DNA of 64,000 nt from Rhopalosiphum padi (Eukaryota > Arthropoda > Insecta > Hemiptera > Aphididae): contig NC_083599.1 in the NCBI RefSeq assembly GCF_020882245.1, forward strand, positions 41,752,748-41,816,747, given 5' to 3'. The translations under genes and the position numbers were made by a program. Shown here piece after piece: positions 26,436 through 37,940 of the stretch (position 1 is the first letter of the stretch; every line of letters begins with the position of its first letter). The notes beneath the pieces were generated by a model. That model was not told the DNA's origin. It searched no databases and saw nothing but the letters and a program-made list of their open reading frames with translations.

Positions 26436-27060
26436 TTCAATTCGTTCTAAAAAGTTGTATTAGAACTCGATTCGTAGCAGCCACACGCACACACAGACTC
26501 GGTCGAATTGACACCCACGGGGAGGATTCGCCGGCCATTATTGCTGGCACTGCGGCAACGACGCGCAGTGTCGGCGGTGCGTGTCGCCCCCCCGAGCAGA
26601 AGAGCGGCGGCGAAAAAAAACAAATAATAATAATAATAAAGGGAAAGGATGTGGGCAATTCGGTCAATTTGACGTGCCCCAACAATGAGCGCACACCCCT
26701 ATACACCATATAATAATAATAATAATATACATTATAATATTATATATATGTAATATGTATAATAGTGTATAGTCTGCCGTGCAGTTGTGCGACGCGCCGT
26801 AGATGACAACTATGCGCTCGTCGATCGGGTCCTGCTGCAGCAGTGCACAATATAATATTATTATGACGATAAAATATAGTAGTTCAAATGGTGTCAGGGA
26901 GTGAGGGAGGGGGGGAGACCGTGATATACATCGCGATTCAGGACGCCCTTTTTTAAGCACGATAAATGTGTGCTCGTAGATTCGTATGATATAATATAAT
27001 GATCTGCACGAAGCGCGCGCATTATTGTTTAACATTTTATGGCAGACCCGCGGGATAAAC
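26436..27060. other. GC-richer island, no gene call
   Basis: It contains CGGCGGTGCGTGTCGCCCCC-type sequence near 26570 and a G-rich run near 26905. Frames on the minus strand lack domains. It is a candidate regulatory island or an unannotated 5' exon. Confidence 0.3.
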
Positions 27061-27118
27061 GGTCCCTCGGGTACAATATATATATGTATATATATTCAAT
27101 TCATTATATCATCATTGT

Positions 27119-27119
27119 C

Positions 27120-27151
<32 letters not shown>

Positions 27152-27160
27152 TATATATGT
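27119..27160. repeat. Compound (TG)n(TA)n microsatellite
   Basis: GTGTGTGTGTGTG passes directly into TATATATA. It is low complexity and can form alternative structures. Confidence 0.9.
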
Positions 27161-27460
27161 ATGTGTAATAATAATTTAATTGTGTCATTCCCCTCCGTCG
27201 TCGTCGCTGCCGCCGCCGTAATCAATTTCATCGCGATTGTACAGGCCCGATGACGCTTATTATATTATTATAATGTACCTACCGGAGAGAAGGAAAAATA
27301 TGAAATGGAAAATAGATTTATACGCATTATCATAGTTGCATGCTGTACGCTTTTATTATTGTTTTCGGCGAGGGACGGAATACGCTATATATTTTGTGTC
27401 GAATCGAAAAGCCGTTCGACGATATAATACAATTTTGATTAGGTAGGTATAGGTTCCCGT

Positions 27461-27490
27461 CAGTGGCACATCTAGGATTTTTTTTTAAGG
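27461..27490 (+). mobile_element. Possible hAT-like terminus
   Basis: CAGTGGCACATCTAGGATTT resembles the common insect MITE/hAT start CAGTGGCGNATCTAGG followed by a T run and AAGGG. No opposite end is recognised within 1 kb, so this is a weak call. Confidence 0.35.
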
Positions 27491-28469
27491 GTCAATATTT
27501 TTCATATTATTATATATCATATAATATAATTTTGTAAACACAATATTTAGGAACATGACTGACATACATTACAATAGGTAAAAGTGGAAAAGTTTACGAA
27601 AAACAATTTACTCGATTTGAATTAAGTTATTAATTAACAAATATTAACATATTTTTTCTTTCTTCAAACATTTTAATGTATATCTAAATCAAAATTTAAA
27701 ACTATTAGTAAGATATTTACATGTCTGTACTAAGAAAAATAGTTCTTAATAATGGTTTTACGTTAAAGGTAAATAGATAAGAAATTATATAACTATGAGG
27801 TTTCTATTCAGAACACTTTTACAAATACAAATTATAAAATGTAAACATTGTAAACTCGGATTAATATCAATTAAAATAGTTTTTTAATATAGCCCTCATG
27901 TCTTCCAAATTATCTCGAGCGTCAACTCATCGTTTAAATATGTCATAAACATTTTTAAAAAAAACTGTCAGCTTAACTTTTTACAGTCAAAAATAGTGGT
28001 TAAAATTTGATGAAAAAAAATTGTTTTCATTCATCACGAGACGCTCTTTAAATGGCACAATAAATCTAAAATTGTCTATAAATAATCTCAAAGTGTATAA
28101 TTAAAAATTCCAAAATTTGAAATTTGGATGAATACACAATTCGAGAATGAAATGAGGGTGAACGTGATGGTTGGTGAATTGTTCTGTGAATAATATTTGG
28201 TACGAAACGGGCAACAGCACTACCTGCACTCTGCAGCCACATGACGTTATATATTATATTTTATATAATATTATTATAATACGCGCGCGGTTTGTATATT
28301 ATTATGTCCAGTGACGTAGGTAGCGTTGACCGTCACGTGAGTGCATAACGCGTGTGCTAATGAGAAATATTATTATTTTATGAATTGGGTACCGTCGGAT
28401 TACAGAGAGGAAAAAAACGTTCATTGTAACTGCGGGAATTATGAACAGCATTACATCTAGCGGTATTAC

Positions 28470-28560
28470 TTCTGTTGTATACACACACACACACACAAAT
28501 AGGTTTATATATAAATGTGAGTTTACGCGCGCGCGCGTGTGTGTGTGTGTGTGTATACAA
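28470..28560. repeat. (CA)n and (CG/TG)n microsatellites
   Basis: (CA)8 near 28481-28497 is followed by CGCGCGCGTGTGTGTG near 28526-28552. Overlapping frames encoding alternating His-Thr or Cys-Val are artefacts of these repeats. Confidence 0.92.
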
Positions 28561-28849
28561 GTATAAAATGAGTAGAAAAAAAGGAACACTCTCCAAGTTT
28601 GAAATCAAGTCTATACTACGGCGTGTGTTATACGCATAATACGTATACGTATATATATATATATAGTATATATAGTATATGCGTACCATAAGCTTGTTTG
28701 TGGGTTTAGTAGACAGGAGCAACAGACCGTGCTTACTGGTTGATTTTTTTTTCGGGCAACCGCCTGCCAAACATCAAACCCTATGAACGCTTGCCGCTCG
28801 TTCGAGTGGAAATCCACCCAAGGTGGACTCTTCACTTTGTTGGTCTCTT

Positions 28850-28853
28850 CGAT

Positions 28854-28886
<33 letters not shown>

Positions 28887-28930
28887 TATTATATATATTA
28901 TTTTTTTACGTTTATATATATATATTGTTT
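28850..28930. repeat. Poly-T / (TTA)n / (TA)n low-complexity tract
   Basis: A T13 run is followed by TTATTATTATT and TATATA. No function is inferred. Confidence 0.9.
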
Positions 28931-30625
28931 TTTTTTCTTAGAGTTTTCGTTTTATATACACGCGCACACGAGACAAAACCGTGACGATAAATCGATAAGA
29001 CTAAAATAACCGTTTGCACTAGCAACAATAGGGGGAATCGAGATCTTTTATAATGCGGTGTGTGTATGTTTGTATGTATATGATGACGATGATGATGATG
29101 CCGAGGTACCCATTGTCGAAACACAAACCGAAAACCGACAAAAATGCACAGGTATAGGTATTGCGCGGCTCGGCCGCTCAACCATTTCGTATCACGTCGG
29201 TCTGAACGAATGTGAAATCAAAATGGCACTGGCGTGAGTATTACCCATCATATATTATTATTATTATGTTGTATTGTACCTGTACGCAACGAATTCGTCG
29301 TAGCCGAACCCTATTTTGAACGACGGCGAATGTGCACATCGACTATGTGCGTGGAAATTAAACAAATCCTAATAAACGCGTTGTGTCAAAATTATACGAC
29401 AATAAAGATACAGAGCAATAACCATCATTATACTAGAAATATTAAAGTTACTGCACACTTCGAGCTACCGTTAGAAATGAACGCGTATTTCAATGTTACT
29501 TATTAAGGTTTCGACGCAATGACATTATTTCTCAAATTTAATGTCATTAAACAGTTTTAAATAATTATATTTTTTGTAGTTTTTCTTATTGCCGGTTTAG
29601 TTAAAATGCATCAAAATACAAACTTTACTGTAGCCATTTTAAACTTGTTTTAAATATTATTTTAAAAATTGACCAACGGAAAACCATTAAATTATTTCGT
29701 TTTTACAACACTTTTTATTTTTAATCTGACTTTATAATATTATTATGCATTCCTCTATAATAGTATATTTAATGAATTCACCGACTCGATTAGTTCACGA
29801 TTACGATTTAAAAAAAAACAACGGTATTACAATGAAAATTAGTTAACTAAAATGTTACAATTTTTTCATTATACTATAGCAGGTACCTATAACTAATATT
29901 TTATTAAAAATTTAGACTTGACGTCGCTCTTATAGAAATGTTTCACGATATTACATTAGGCAGATGCCTACTGACATGGAATATTTTTTCATGTAGAAAT
30001 AAAATAGTTGTTTTATTCATATTTTACGATGAATCAAACCATCGTATTTCTCGATTTCAGTGTACCTGTTATGCGTTTATAACGAAAATATTATTTCTTT
30101 CAATCGATAGTTTTTCTATTCAGGTCATACACCTTTTAAGAGTTTAAGTATCCTTTGTTCTGATGTGCGTACATTAAGTTTATAATTTATACTTTCTGTA
30201 TTGTATTTTACGTGTATCATACAAATAGGTATACAATTATTATTTTATTATATTATTATATTATACTTAATGTTATTTTATGTTGCTATTAATTACAAAA
30301 GTTTGTTACTATATATATACATTTTGATACACATATAGTACGGTGTGTTAGAAGACCGTATAATAACAATTCAGGTGTATGAAAAAAGTGTTCTTTAATA
30401 TACCTATTTAAAAAAGAAATTAAAGTCTACACCGTGTAATGGTATTTTAAATAACTTCCGGTTGTACTCGTATTAATAACAACACTGTGAACAGAATAGG
30501 CGTAGAAATCCGGTGCGGGGAACCACATACGCCCCCATTAAGCAACGGTCATATTACGGTCTATTCGGTTGTTTTTTTTTATCATTATTGTATATTATAT
30601 TATTACTCTTATTATTATTAACATA

Positions 30626-30659
<34 letters not shown>

Positions 30660-32330
30660 ATGTTGTATAAAATTTAACCTTATACCTTTATATTTTCAGC
30701 AAGTCAACGCAACTACCTAAATTAATAGGCATTACACGGACTAGTGATGAAAATTAATTTCCGGTATCCAATGCGAGAGTTTTCGTTTTTACTAACTTCC
30801 TATACACCTATTTGGTTACCGGCGCAGACTTCAAGCGTATTACAAATTAAAAATGTTTTTCACAACACTTATCCCGGGAGAAAACGTACGATAAATTTTA
30901 ATTATAATATAAAACACGTTGCTATAACTTTAAGGATTTTTCGGCATTTTGTTTGAAATTATATAATTATTACGACCATGAGGACGTACTTTGAAGAGGT
31001 TATCAGTATAATGTAGTCTGCGCACTGATTTATAGAGATACTAATTTCTGTGGGGATAATTTAAGGGCACAAATAGAACTATTTGTAAAAAATATATATT
31101 CGTTATAAAGGATTTACCCGTATAAAAAACTAGATAAGTAGATATTTTCTAAAAAATTCATACCCACACTTTTTATCATTAACTTTAACAATCTTAATTT
31201 AATTGGAAGGTCACAACGACTTTAGAACATGAAACGTACATTTTAATAGCTGAAACAATAGCTATAATATTATTGTAATATAAATTTAGGTAATTTACTA
31301 AATAACCATATACAGTGTATCTATTATGATAATATATTTTATTTAAAAGCTCATATTTTAGTGGATCTACTTTTGACAATAGATCAAAAATATTAGTATT
31401 ACGCTTATTTACGTTTCCCGTGATGCATTTATTAATACTTATTTTAACGCTTTCGATTCATCGTGAATCACGTCGTATTTAATATAGTATAGTGATCAAT
31501 TATATTCTAGGTGGTCTGGTTTAATCCATTGTATGATGGGTCTTAATATTCTCGAATTTAAATCGTGTTATTATAATTTTTAAGACATCAGATTAGTTTG
31601 TTTACGTTCAAACAATTTTTAACTGCGGTAGAACAAAAATTTTATTAAACACATATATACATAATTTAATTATGATGTACCTACTTAATATTTATATTGG
31701 TTATTGTAAATCGTTTAGAAGTGAAAATATTAAAATAAGAAAATAATTCTTTTACAGTTATTGAAATAACTCGATTGTGTACGATTTATATTGTTAGGTT
31801 CTAGGTAGTTTTTACAGATTAATGTATATGTTAATTTTAACTCGCATTAGATAAAACTGTTCACAAAGAAATTTACAAGGTACTTACTCGTTGTACCCGA
31901 ATCATATAATATATTATCGGTTTCGGATAATTCTAATGAAACTAGATTATTCATAATATCTTACAAATAACTATGAAGAATAAACAATTGCCTGTAGACA
32001 ATTGTTTTTTTACCACTCCACCTGCAAAATTATTCGCTCACTTCCGAGATTTTCCATTAAACGTATTCAATATACTTACAATAAAAAATAATTAAATAAT
32101 ATCATGTTATTAAACAGGTATACTTTTTCTAATGATGATAAGACAGATATAGCTGTAGATACTGGTTTTTTCTGTTATAATATACCGTATATAGAGTTTA
32201 TTATTTAGTTCTTAATCTCAAAGATTTAAACCAGTCAAATATTCAAATCTGACAATGCAATTTATAAGTACCAGAATTCTTTTATTGACCTATTACGTGT
32301 TATAAAGATATTATTATTGTTAGAAAGGAC
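28931..32330. other. AT-rich noncoding stretch
   Basis: A modest GC rise lies near 29.0-29.35 kb and a (TA)n run near 30629-30650. Short frames lack protein-like character. No gene is seen. Confidence 0.5.
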
Positions 32331-32346
32331 TTGTTGAAAACCGCTG
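32328..32346 (-). mobile_element. Possible hAT-like terminus
   Basis: The reverse complement begins CAGCGGTTTTCAACAAG, similar to the Charlie-type hAT end CAGTGGTTCTCAAC. It is a solo end, and the match is short enough to be chance. Confidence 0.3.
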
Positions 32347-33354
32347 TGGTTTTTTTTTTTTAATGATATTTAACCTAACTTTAATCTAACCAAAAATAGA
32401 TCGAAATATGATTTAATATAACCATGATTTTTGTATGAGGATTAATTTCAAATACAGTTCCCTCATATCAAAATAGTAGCTGGAGACAATTTTTTTGGAA
32501 ATGTTGAGAACAACTTGTCTCCCCGATCACTCCTAACTACGGTATTATCTCTCTTGACTAGAAGCTCATGCATATCCATTCATGAAGTTAAAATAATAAT
32601 ATAAACACTCATACATAATATATTATATATTATATTATAGGTACCTATTTGTAGGCTGTATATACTCATATATGTTTACCACCAACCGGATCAATCAGTT
32701 TGAGCACGCTTTGAAAATCGTCACATGTAATTATATGTTAAAACGCTATGGTTCGAAACGTTTTAAATAATTTACGGAAAATGCATGTGTCGCTGTCGTA
32801 CCTAGTTATTAATAGTACCTGTACATACATACAAATTACAAGATTCGTCACGCAATATGATGATTATTCTTCTCACAGGGTTTCCACACGAAATTATTTC
32901 ATCTCTGTCGAAATAAAAACGATGGTTTGGTGAAAGCCTTTACACCTCCAATTCGTTTCAATATACAGCGGTATATAAGACGATACAAATAATTTAATAA
33001 TAATGCGTCTTATGGCACGCGTATCTATCGTGGCGTATATACTTATATAAAATAAATTTTGTTTCGCTAATTTCTCGGTTTGCTGATAAATCGACCTGAT
33101 GCATAATATACAATTAATACAGATAATATGCGTACATCTTCGATATTTCGATAAATCACCTAAATAGTTTGCGATGTTTAAATTCGCAGAAATATAGCCA
33201 ACACTGTAGTACATGGTGTGGACCATCTTCAATAATTCTTCGTCGACTGTCTTATTTAAAATATTTCAATACCTGACTTGCTAGTATAAAAAATATTTAA
33301 AACTTGTGAGTAGCTAAATAATATCGAAGTCTTTATCGAACTCTAGAAACTGCA

Positions 33355-33835
33355 CGGAAAAAATCAACAACGGGGACCTCCTTGACGCCACAAATGCCCC
33401 GAATAGGTGTCGATCTCGATATAATATAGGGTCACACGACCTATATTCACGATCGTGGCATTTGGTCTAACGCACAAAATATCAATTCGATCCTACTGAG
33501 TGATGTGCACCGTATGAGTGCAGCGCACCCGCGGTGATAAGCATCATTATGCGACGGCGCGTTACTGCGCACCGACATTTCAAAGGGTGCCCACAAACAA
33601 TCTGCGACGAATCTCCTCCACTCGAAAAAATAGACGCGCAAAGTAGTGCTACAAACTCGCGCGTCAACCCGAATCCTCACCCCACCGCAACAATGTACGT
33701 ACCTTTGTCGTCTGTTGTTCCCATGCCATCGTTTCGATCAAAAAACACCCCATAACTCAAGCGTCACGGGTAGGTACCATTCGTCGTATCTCCGACAAAT
33801 CGTCGTTATTTATCCGTATCAAATGAAATAATTTT
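33355..33835. other. GC-richer island, no gene call
   Basis: The island is CpG-bearing with overlapping frames on both strands, none with domains. It stands out from more than 6 kb of AT-rich DNA on each side. It is a candidate conserved noncoding element. Confidence 0.3.
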
Positions 33836-35740
33836 AATTTCCCTTATTGTCACACATAGGTAGTATTATAAGCATATAATATCGGCCTTTGAAACGCAAC
33901 TATACGAAGACGATATAACTGTAATCGTTTTCAAAACGATTTCGATAAGAAATATTATTAGATGTGCTATACGTACCTACACGCACGTCGTGTTCAATTG
34001 AAATGTTTCAGTCGTGTTAATTTTGCAAGTATCGCTATAATTCCAACAATTAACTCAAACGATCGGAAATGTTTGTACTTTATTCATTCGATTGGAAACA
34101 ATTAAATACTAAGTATATATTATATATCGTGTGTTGCAAATAACAATAGAGGTAATTCCACGTTAACTTTAAGCTGTTAATTAGCTTAAAATATCAATTC
34201 ACAACCATACAGTATAATAATAGTTAATAGGTATAAATGTATACATTGGCAAATAAAAAAATATAACTTTAAGTTCTTAAAAAATTATTTTTTTTTTTAT
34301 GAACAGGTGGTTTAAAATTTACCTAAAATCTAAATATTCTAATAAATATTCACTTTAACGATTTACAGACTATAATTATGTACCTAGTGCTAACATATTT
34401 TATTATATTATCACGATGTGATCAATAAAAAAATCACAAATTAACTTTTATATGTTTTAATTGTGATGTGTAATGTAATATTTCAAATACGTCTATGTTA
34501 TAGTTAGCTGTACGTTGTAGGTACTTAAGCAAGTAGCACGGTGAAACGTCTGGCGATGACTTACAATTAAAAAATAAAAAAGATAATCGCTATAGATGTC
34601 TAGGATTAGTACAAAACAAGTTGTATTCCTGTAATGGATTAAATATTAAGTACACAGTGATGAAATGTGTCTACGTACAACCACTACAACGTGTGAGCAC
34701 CTATTATTTATATAATTAATATAAAGTCATGAGATATTCTTGATAAATAAAACGACGTTATAAGTTATAACTTATAATAGATAGGTACTACTGTACAGTA
34801 CACGTATATAAGAACGTCTACGTATCGATTTACGAATAAAATAAATTGTCCTGCAGTGGCTGTACACATATAAGACTTGTATAATATGAAGGGTGATCAG
34901 TGAACACAAATCTAACCTATATAATATTATAATGTATACGAAAAATAATTGTATAATACCAATATGCATAATGCCCTAAAAAAAACAAAGTGTTCATGAG
35001 TGTGTGAAAGAATAATTATTTTAAGTGAGACTCAAGTCCTCTAAAATCAATTTTAACAATTTATTGTCATACAATTTCGGAAGTGCGATACCGTTGACAT
35101 CCTCAAAACTTCTATAATAATAAATTGTATAATTATTGAAGTATTACGGTAACTATAGTGACAGCCTCTGTTTAAATTATCATGATATTAGTTTTACTTA
35201 TTGTCACTATCGTGTTTTACTTCCATCAGATTAACAAGGTTACGACGAGATCAGTGATATAATAATATACTATACAAAAAATATTATAGAATAATACTTG
35301 GGATTGTAACTTCTTAGTTTTTACTATACTAAATTCACGTATACTTTTGCTATGTATTAGATATAATATAATATGTGAAGTATATTGTATTTATTATATT
35401 ATTTACCCATAGTAAAATAATTATATTTTTACGAAGATGAACAATTACAATACACTATTTTTACACGTATTTTTAAATTTTTTCTTAAGACATTATGTAC
35501 TGGCCTTTTGTAAAATTTGGGAATGTTACAATTTTTTTTTCACGTTTCTTCGGGACTTATTCAATTAATTGTTAGAAATTATTCCTCAACCTCTCGGAAA
35601 GGTCAATAAAATTGTAACTGTGATTTGTTTTAATGCCATTATTTAGAACGCATTATTATTTTAATTTGTTTAATATAGTTTGTAGAACTGTTTTGACTTT
35701 CCTACAATACGTATTTAAAAAAAATCGCTACAGGTATATC
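33836..35740. other. AT-rich noncoding stretch
   Basis: There are no exons or RNA genes. TAGGTA words and T-runs are frequent. Confidence 0.55.
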
Positions 35741-35744
35741 TGAC

Positions 35745-35774
35745 TCCCACGCCTCCCTTGTGTATACGCCCCTG
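35745..35774 (-). mobile_element. Possible hAT-like terminus
   Basis: The reverse complement begins CAGGGGCGTATACACAAGGG, which fits the frequent hAT/MITE start CAGGGGCGTA. No partner end is found upstream. Confidence 0.4.
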
Positions 35775-36026
35775 AGTTCATTGCTCATAGAGTAGAATAG
35801 GTATTATAATACTTTCCGTTATAACTTTACTTTTGAATAGAATCGGAGTGCAGTCGCCTCGCGTTTGTGTAAGAGGCTTTAATATAGGTCGTACACATGC
35901 ATATAGTGTGGTATAATGTAATTGTGTACAATAATATTCATCATGCGATATTATAAGCATTATATTATATATATATTTATACGAAGTGGCGGTTTGTTAG
36001 ACGTGTCGATTTTTCTTGTTTCTTTG

Positions 36027-36054
36027 CAGCAGCAGCAGCAGCAGCAGTACTAAC
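36027..36054 (+). repeat. (CAG)7 repeat followed by TACTAAC
   Basis: Seven CAG units follow a pyrimidine-rich stretch (TTTTTCTTGTTTCTTTG). The last unit abuts TACTAAC, the canonical branch-site heptamer. As codons it would read six or seven Gln, Tyr, stop. See the acceptor at 36055-36085. Confidence 0.85.
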
Positions 36055-36085
36055 AAATCTCTAATTACATTTTTGTCCTCAGCAG
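36055..36085 (+). promoter_or_regulatory. Candidate 3' splice site (NAGNAG) with upstream branch motif
   Basis: TTTTTGTCCTCAGCAG lies about 29 bases after the branch adenosine of TACTAAC at 36048-36054. This spacing and pyrimidine tract fit a real acceptor, with tandem CAGCAG giving two possible exon starts (36083 or 36086). The downstream exon is not identified. One frame stays open for over 30 codons into a TA repeat. Chance occurrence is possible. Confidence 0.35.
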
Positions 36086-36172
36086 ACTGGATGGCGGCGT
36101 CATTCGTAGTCTCGTGACGGCTATATTATCTTCAATATATATATATACGAGATCGCTTCCCTCAAGTATACC

Positions 36173-36175
<3 letters not shown>

Positions 36176-36217
<42 letters not shown>
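36176..36217. repeat. (TA)n microsatellite
   Basis: This is an uninterrupted TA run of about 42 bases, the longest pure TA repeat in the window. Further TA runs follow at about 36391-36418 and 36504-36522. Confidence 0.95.
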
Positions 36218-36221
<4 letters not shown>

Positions 36222-36385
36222 AGTACTAGTGTCACCATGGCCTCTATATTTTAACATCATCTACTAGTTACATAAAAATACGCATCAGTCCGGCAAGTCA
36301 ACCGGATACTTTGTTATTTGTTCAAAAAATCAAATGTAAAAAAATTTAATACGCGCCGTCGAATTCACGTACACACCAAACACAT

Positions 36386-36420
<35 letters not shown>

Positions 36421-37134
36421 GTATATGTGTGTATGTGTTATATACATGTACATTGTACATATAATATGTACAATACATAGTTATAAACCTATCTATCTGT
36501 ACTATATATATATATATATATGTAAATATGTGTTATATTTATACACAATATACATACCTATATAGTAGTCATAAACCTATCTATATATATATACATATAT
36601 ATGTATGATTGTATACATACATACACCGCACACGCGTGTACGCATGTTGTTCTCGGTGTATATAACTGAAATCGATATCCCGCACACCGAAGATACCCGT
36701 GAAGTGGCACAGTTATGTATATGTACTTGCTGTTCACCTTTGGATTTTTTTTTTCATTTATCTGTTTTATTTATTTATTTTATCAACCGTAGGTTTCATT
36801 GTGCGTATTGTTTTTTTTATATATATTATATTATCACATCGTCAAGTATACACAGCTATACGTCTATAGTTTAGCATACGCCTATATGCGCGTGAAGTAC
36901 ACGGGATATGCGTCTACAGACAATAGATACGAACATCGTAAACAAAAGTCAAACTTTTAATAAGCGTGCGGCGTGTGACATTAACAACAATTTTTAATAA
37001 TTATATAAATAATGATAATAATACTGTTTCGGTTTTGAATTGATAGGTATTAACCGAAGACGTAGTATATACCGATGAGTCATCCGTTCTGTTTGCATAA
37101 TATTATATAAATTGTAATATAAAATAATAATACA
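36218..37134. other. AT-rich noncoding stretch with TA repeats
   Basis: Repeated TATACATACATA and TATATA words dominate 36.39-36.62 kb. The frame at 36.6-36.87 kb is not protein-like. No gene is seen. Confidence 0.55.
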
Positions 37135-37940
37135 TAGAGTGATTCATCAGGTATGCTTAGATACTCATTGTGAATTGATTCAAATTCTGATTTATAGAAT
37201 TTTTAAATATACTTAAATGATACTTACAGTGTTTTCAATTGATTGAGTATTTTTTACTAGTTAAGAGGACGCTACACCCACATCTGTTGTCTGCGTTTTA
37301 CAAATCTGTAAAATAGGAAATCTACGCTCAGCAATTCACGTTTAACTTCGTTAGCTTTAATATTAAAATGAATCGATCTATTATATGAAACTTAATAGTT
37401 AAAAGGGTTAGGTATGATCATTTTTAAACTGCACTATTTTATATTTGTAAAACTGATAAAAAAATCAGCTATCGTAGAAAACTTGCATACAAACACAAAT
37501 AAAGTACTTAACATTAAGTTTTATTTTCAATTGGTTGACTCATTGTTAAAGCTAACGAAGCTTAACGTGAATTGCTGAGTGTAAAGATATTATACTATGT
37601 TACGCGCTTTTATAACGAAGACAAATGTGAGTGTAATTATTGTCCTCTGGTAATACAAACTTAAGTTATAAAATCAGAATCCCCTTTTCTACTTTCAATT
37701 ATTTACTATTTATTGAATAATTTTTATGGAAATTTGAATGCAACCTTATTCAAAATTATAAAGAGTAGTTTCTATTAGGTAGTTATTGAAATATTTTTAC
37801 TAATGACTATAGTCTTTAAAAAATGGTTTAACAAAACTATAAAAAAAAAAATGTAATATTGGACAGTATTTATTATATTTTAAATTATACATTTTGATGG
37901 TTTAATATTAATTACTAACCATATTTGGTGAATCGCCCTG
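37135..37940. mobile_element. Second member of the CAGGGTGATTC TIR family
   Basis: The left end is TAGAGTGATTCATCAGG. The right end, reverse-complemented, is CAGGGCGATTCACCAAA. Both match the termini of the element at 1256-1915. TA follows the right end, while the left duplication is degenerate (CA). The 806-bp interior is noncoding. It appears to carry another foldback element at 37264-37648. Confidence 0.7.
37264..37648. mobile_element. Foldback/long-TIR element nested inside the TIR element
   Basis: The element starts AGAGGAC and ends GTCCTCT. Inner arms at 37327-37360 and 37546-37579 are inverted copies matching at 32 of 34 positions (CTCAGCAATTCACGTT...CTTCGTTAGCTTTAA). Outer parts of the arms are more diverged but alignable (GTCTNCGTT, ATCT). 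The whole could fold into a long hairpin. The left-arm sequence GGACGCTACACCC...GTTGTCTNCGTNTTACAAA also occurs at 61361-61440, showing it is a dispersed family. Confidence 0.65.

Noticed and set aside
30480..30560. Possible transposon end around GGCGTAGAAATCCGGTGCGG
   Set aside because: It only vaguely resembles a MITE terminus and has no inverted partner or target duplication.
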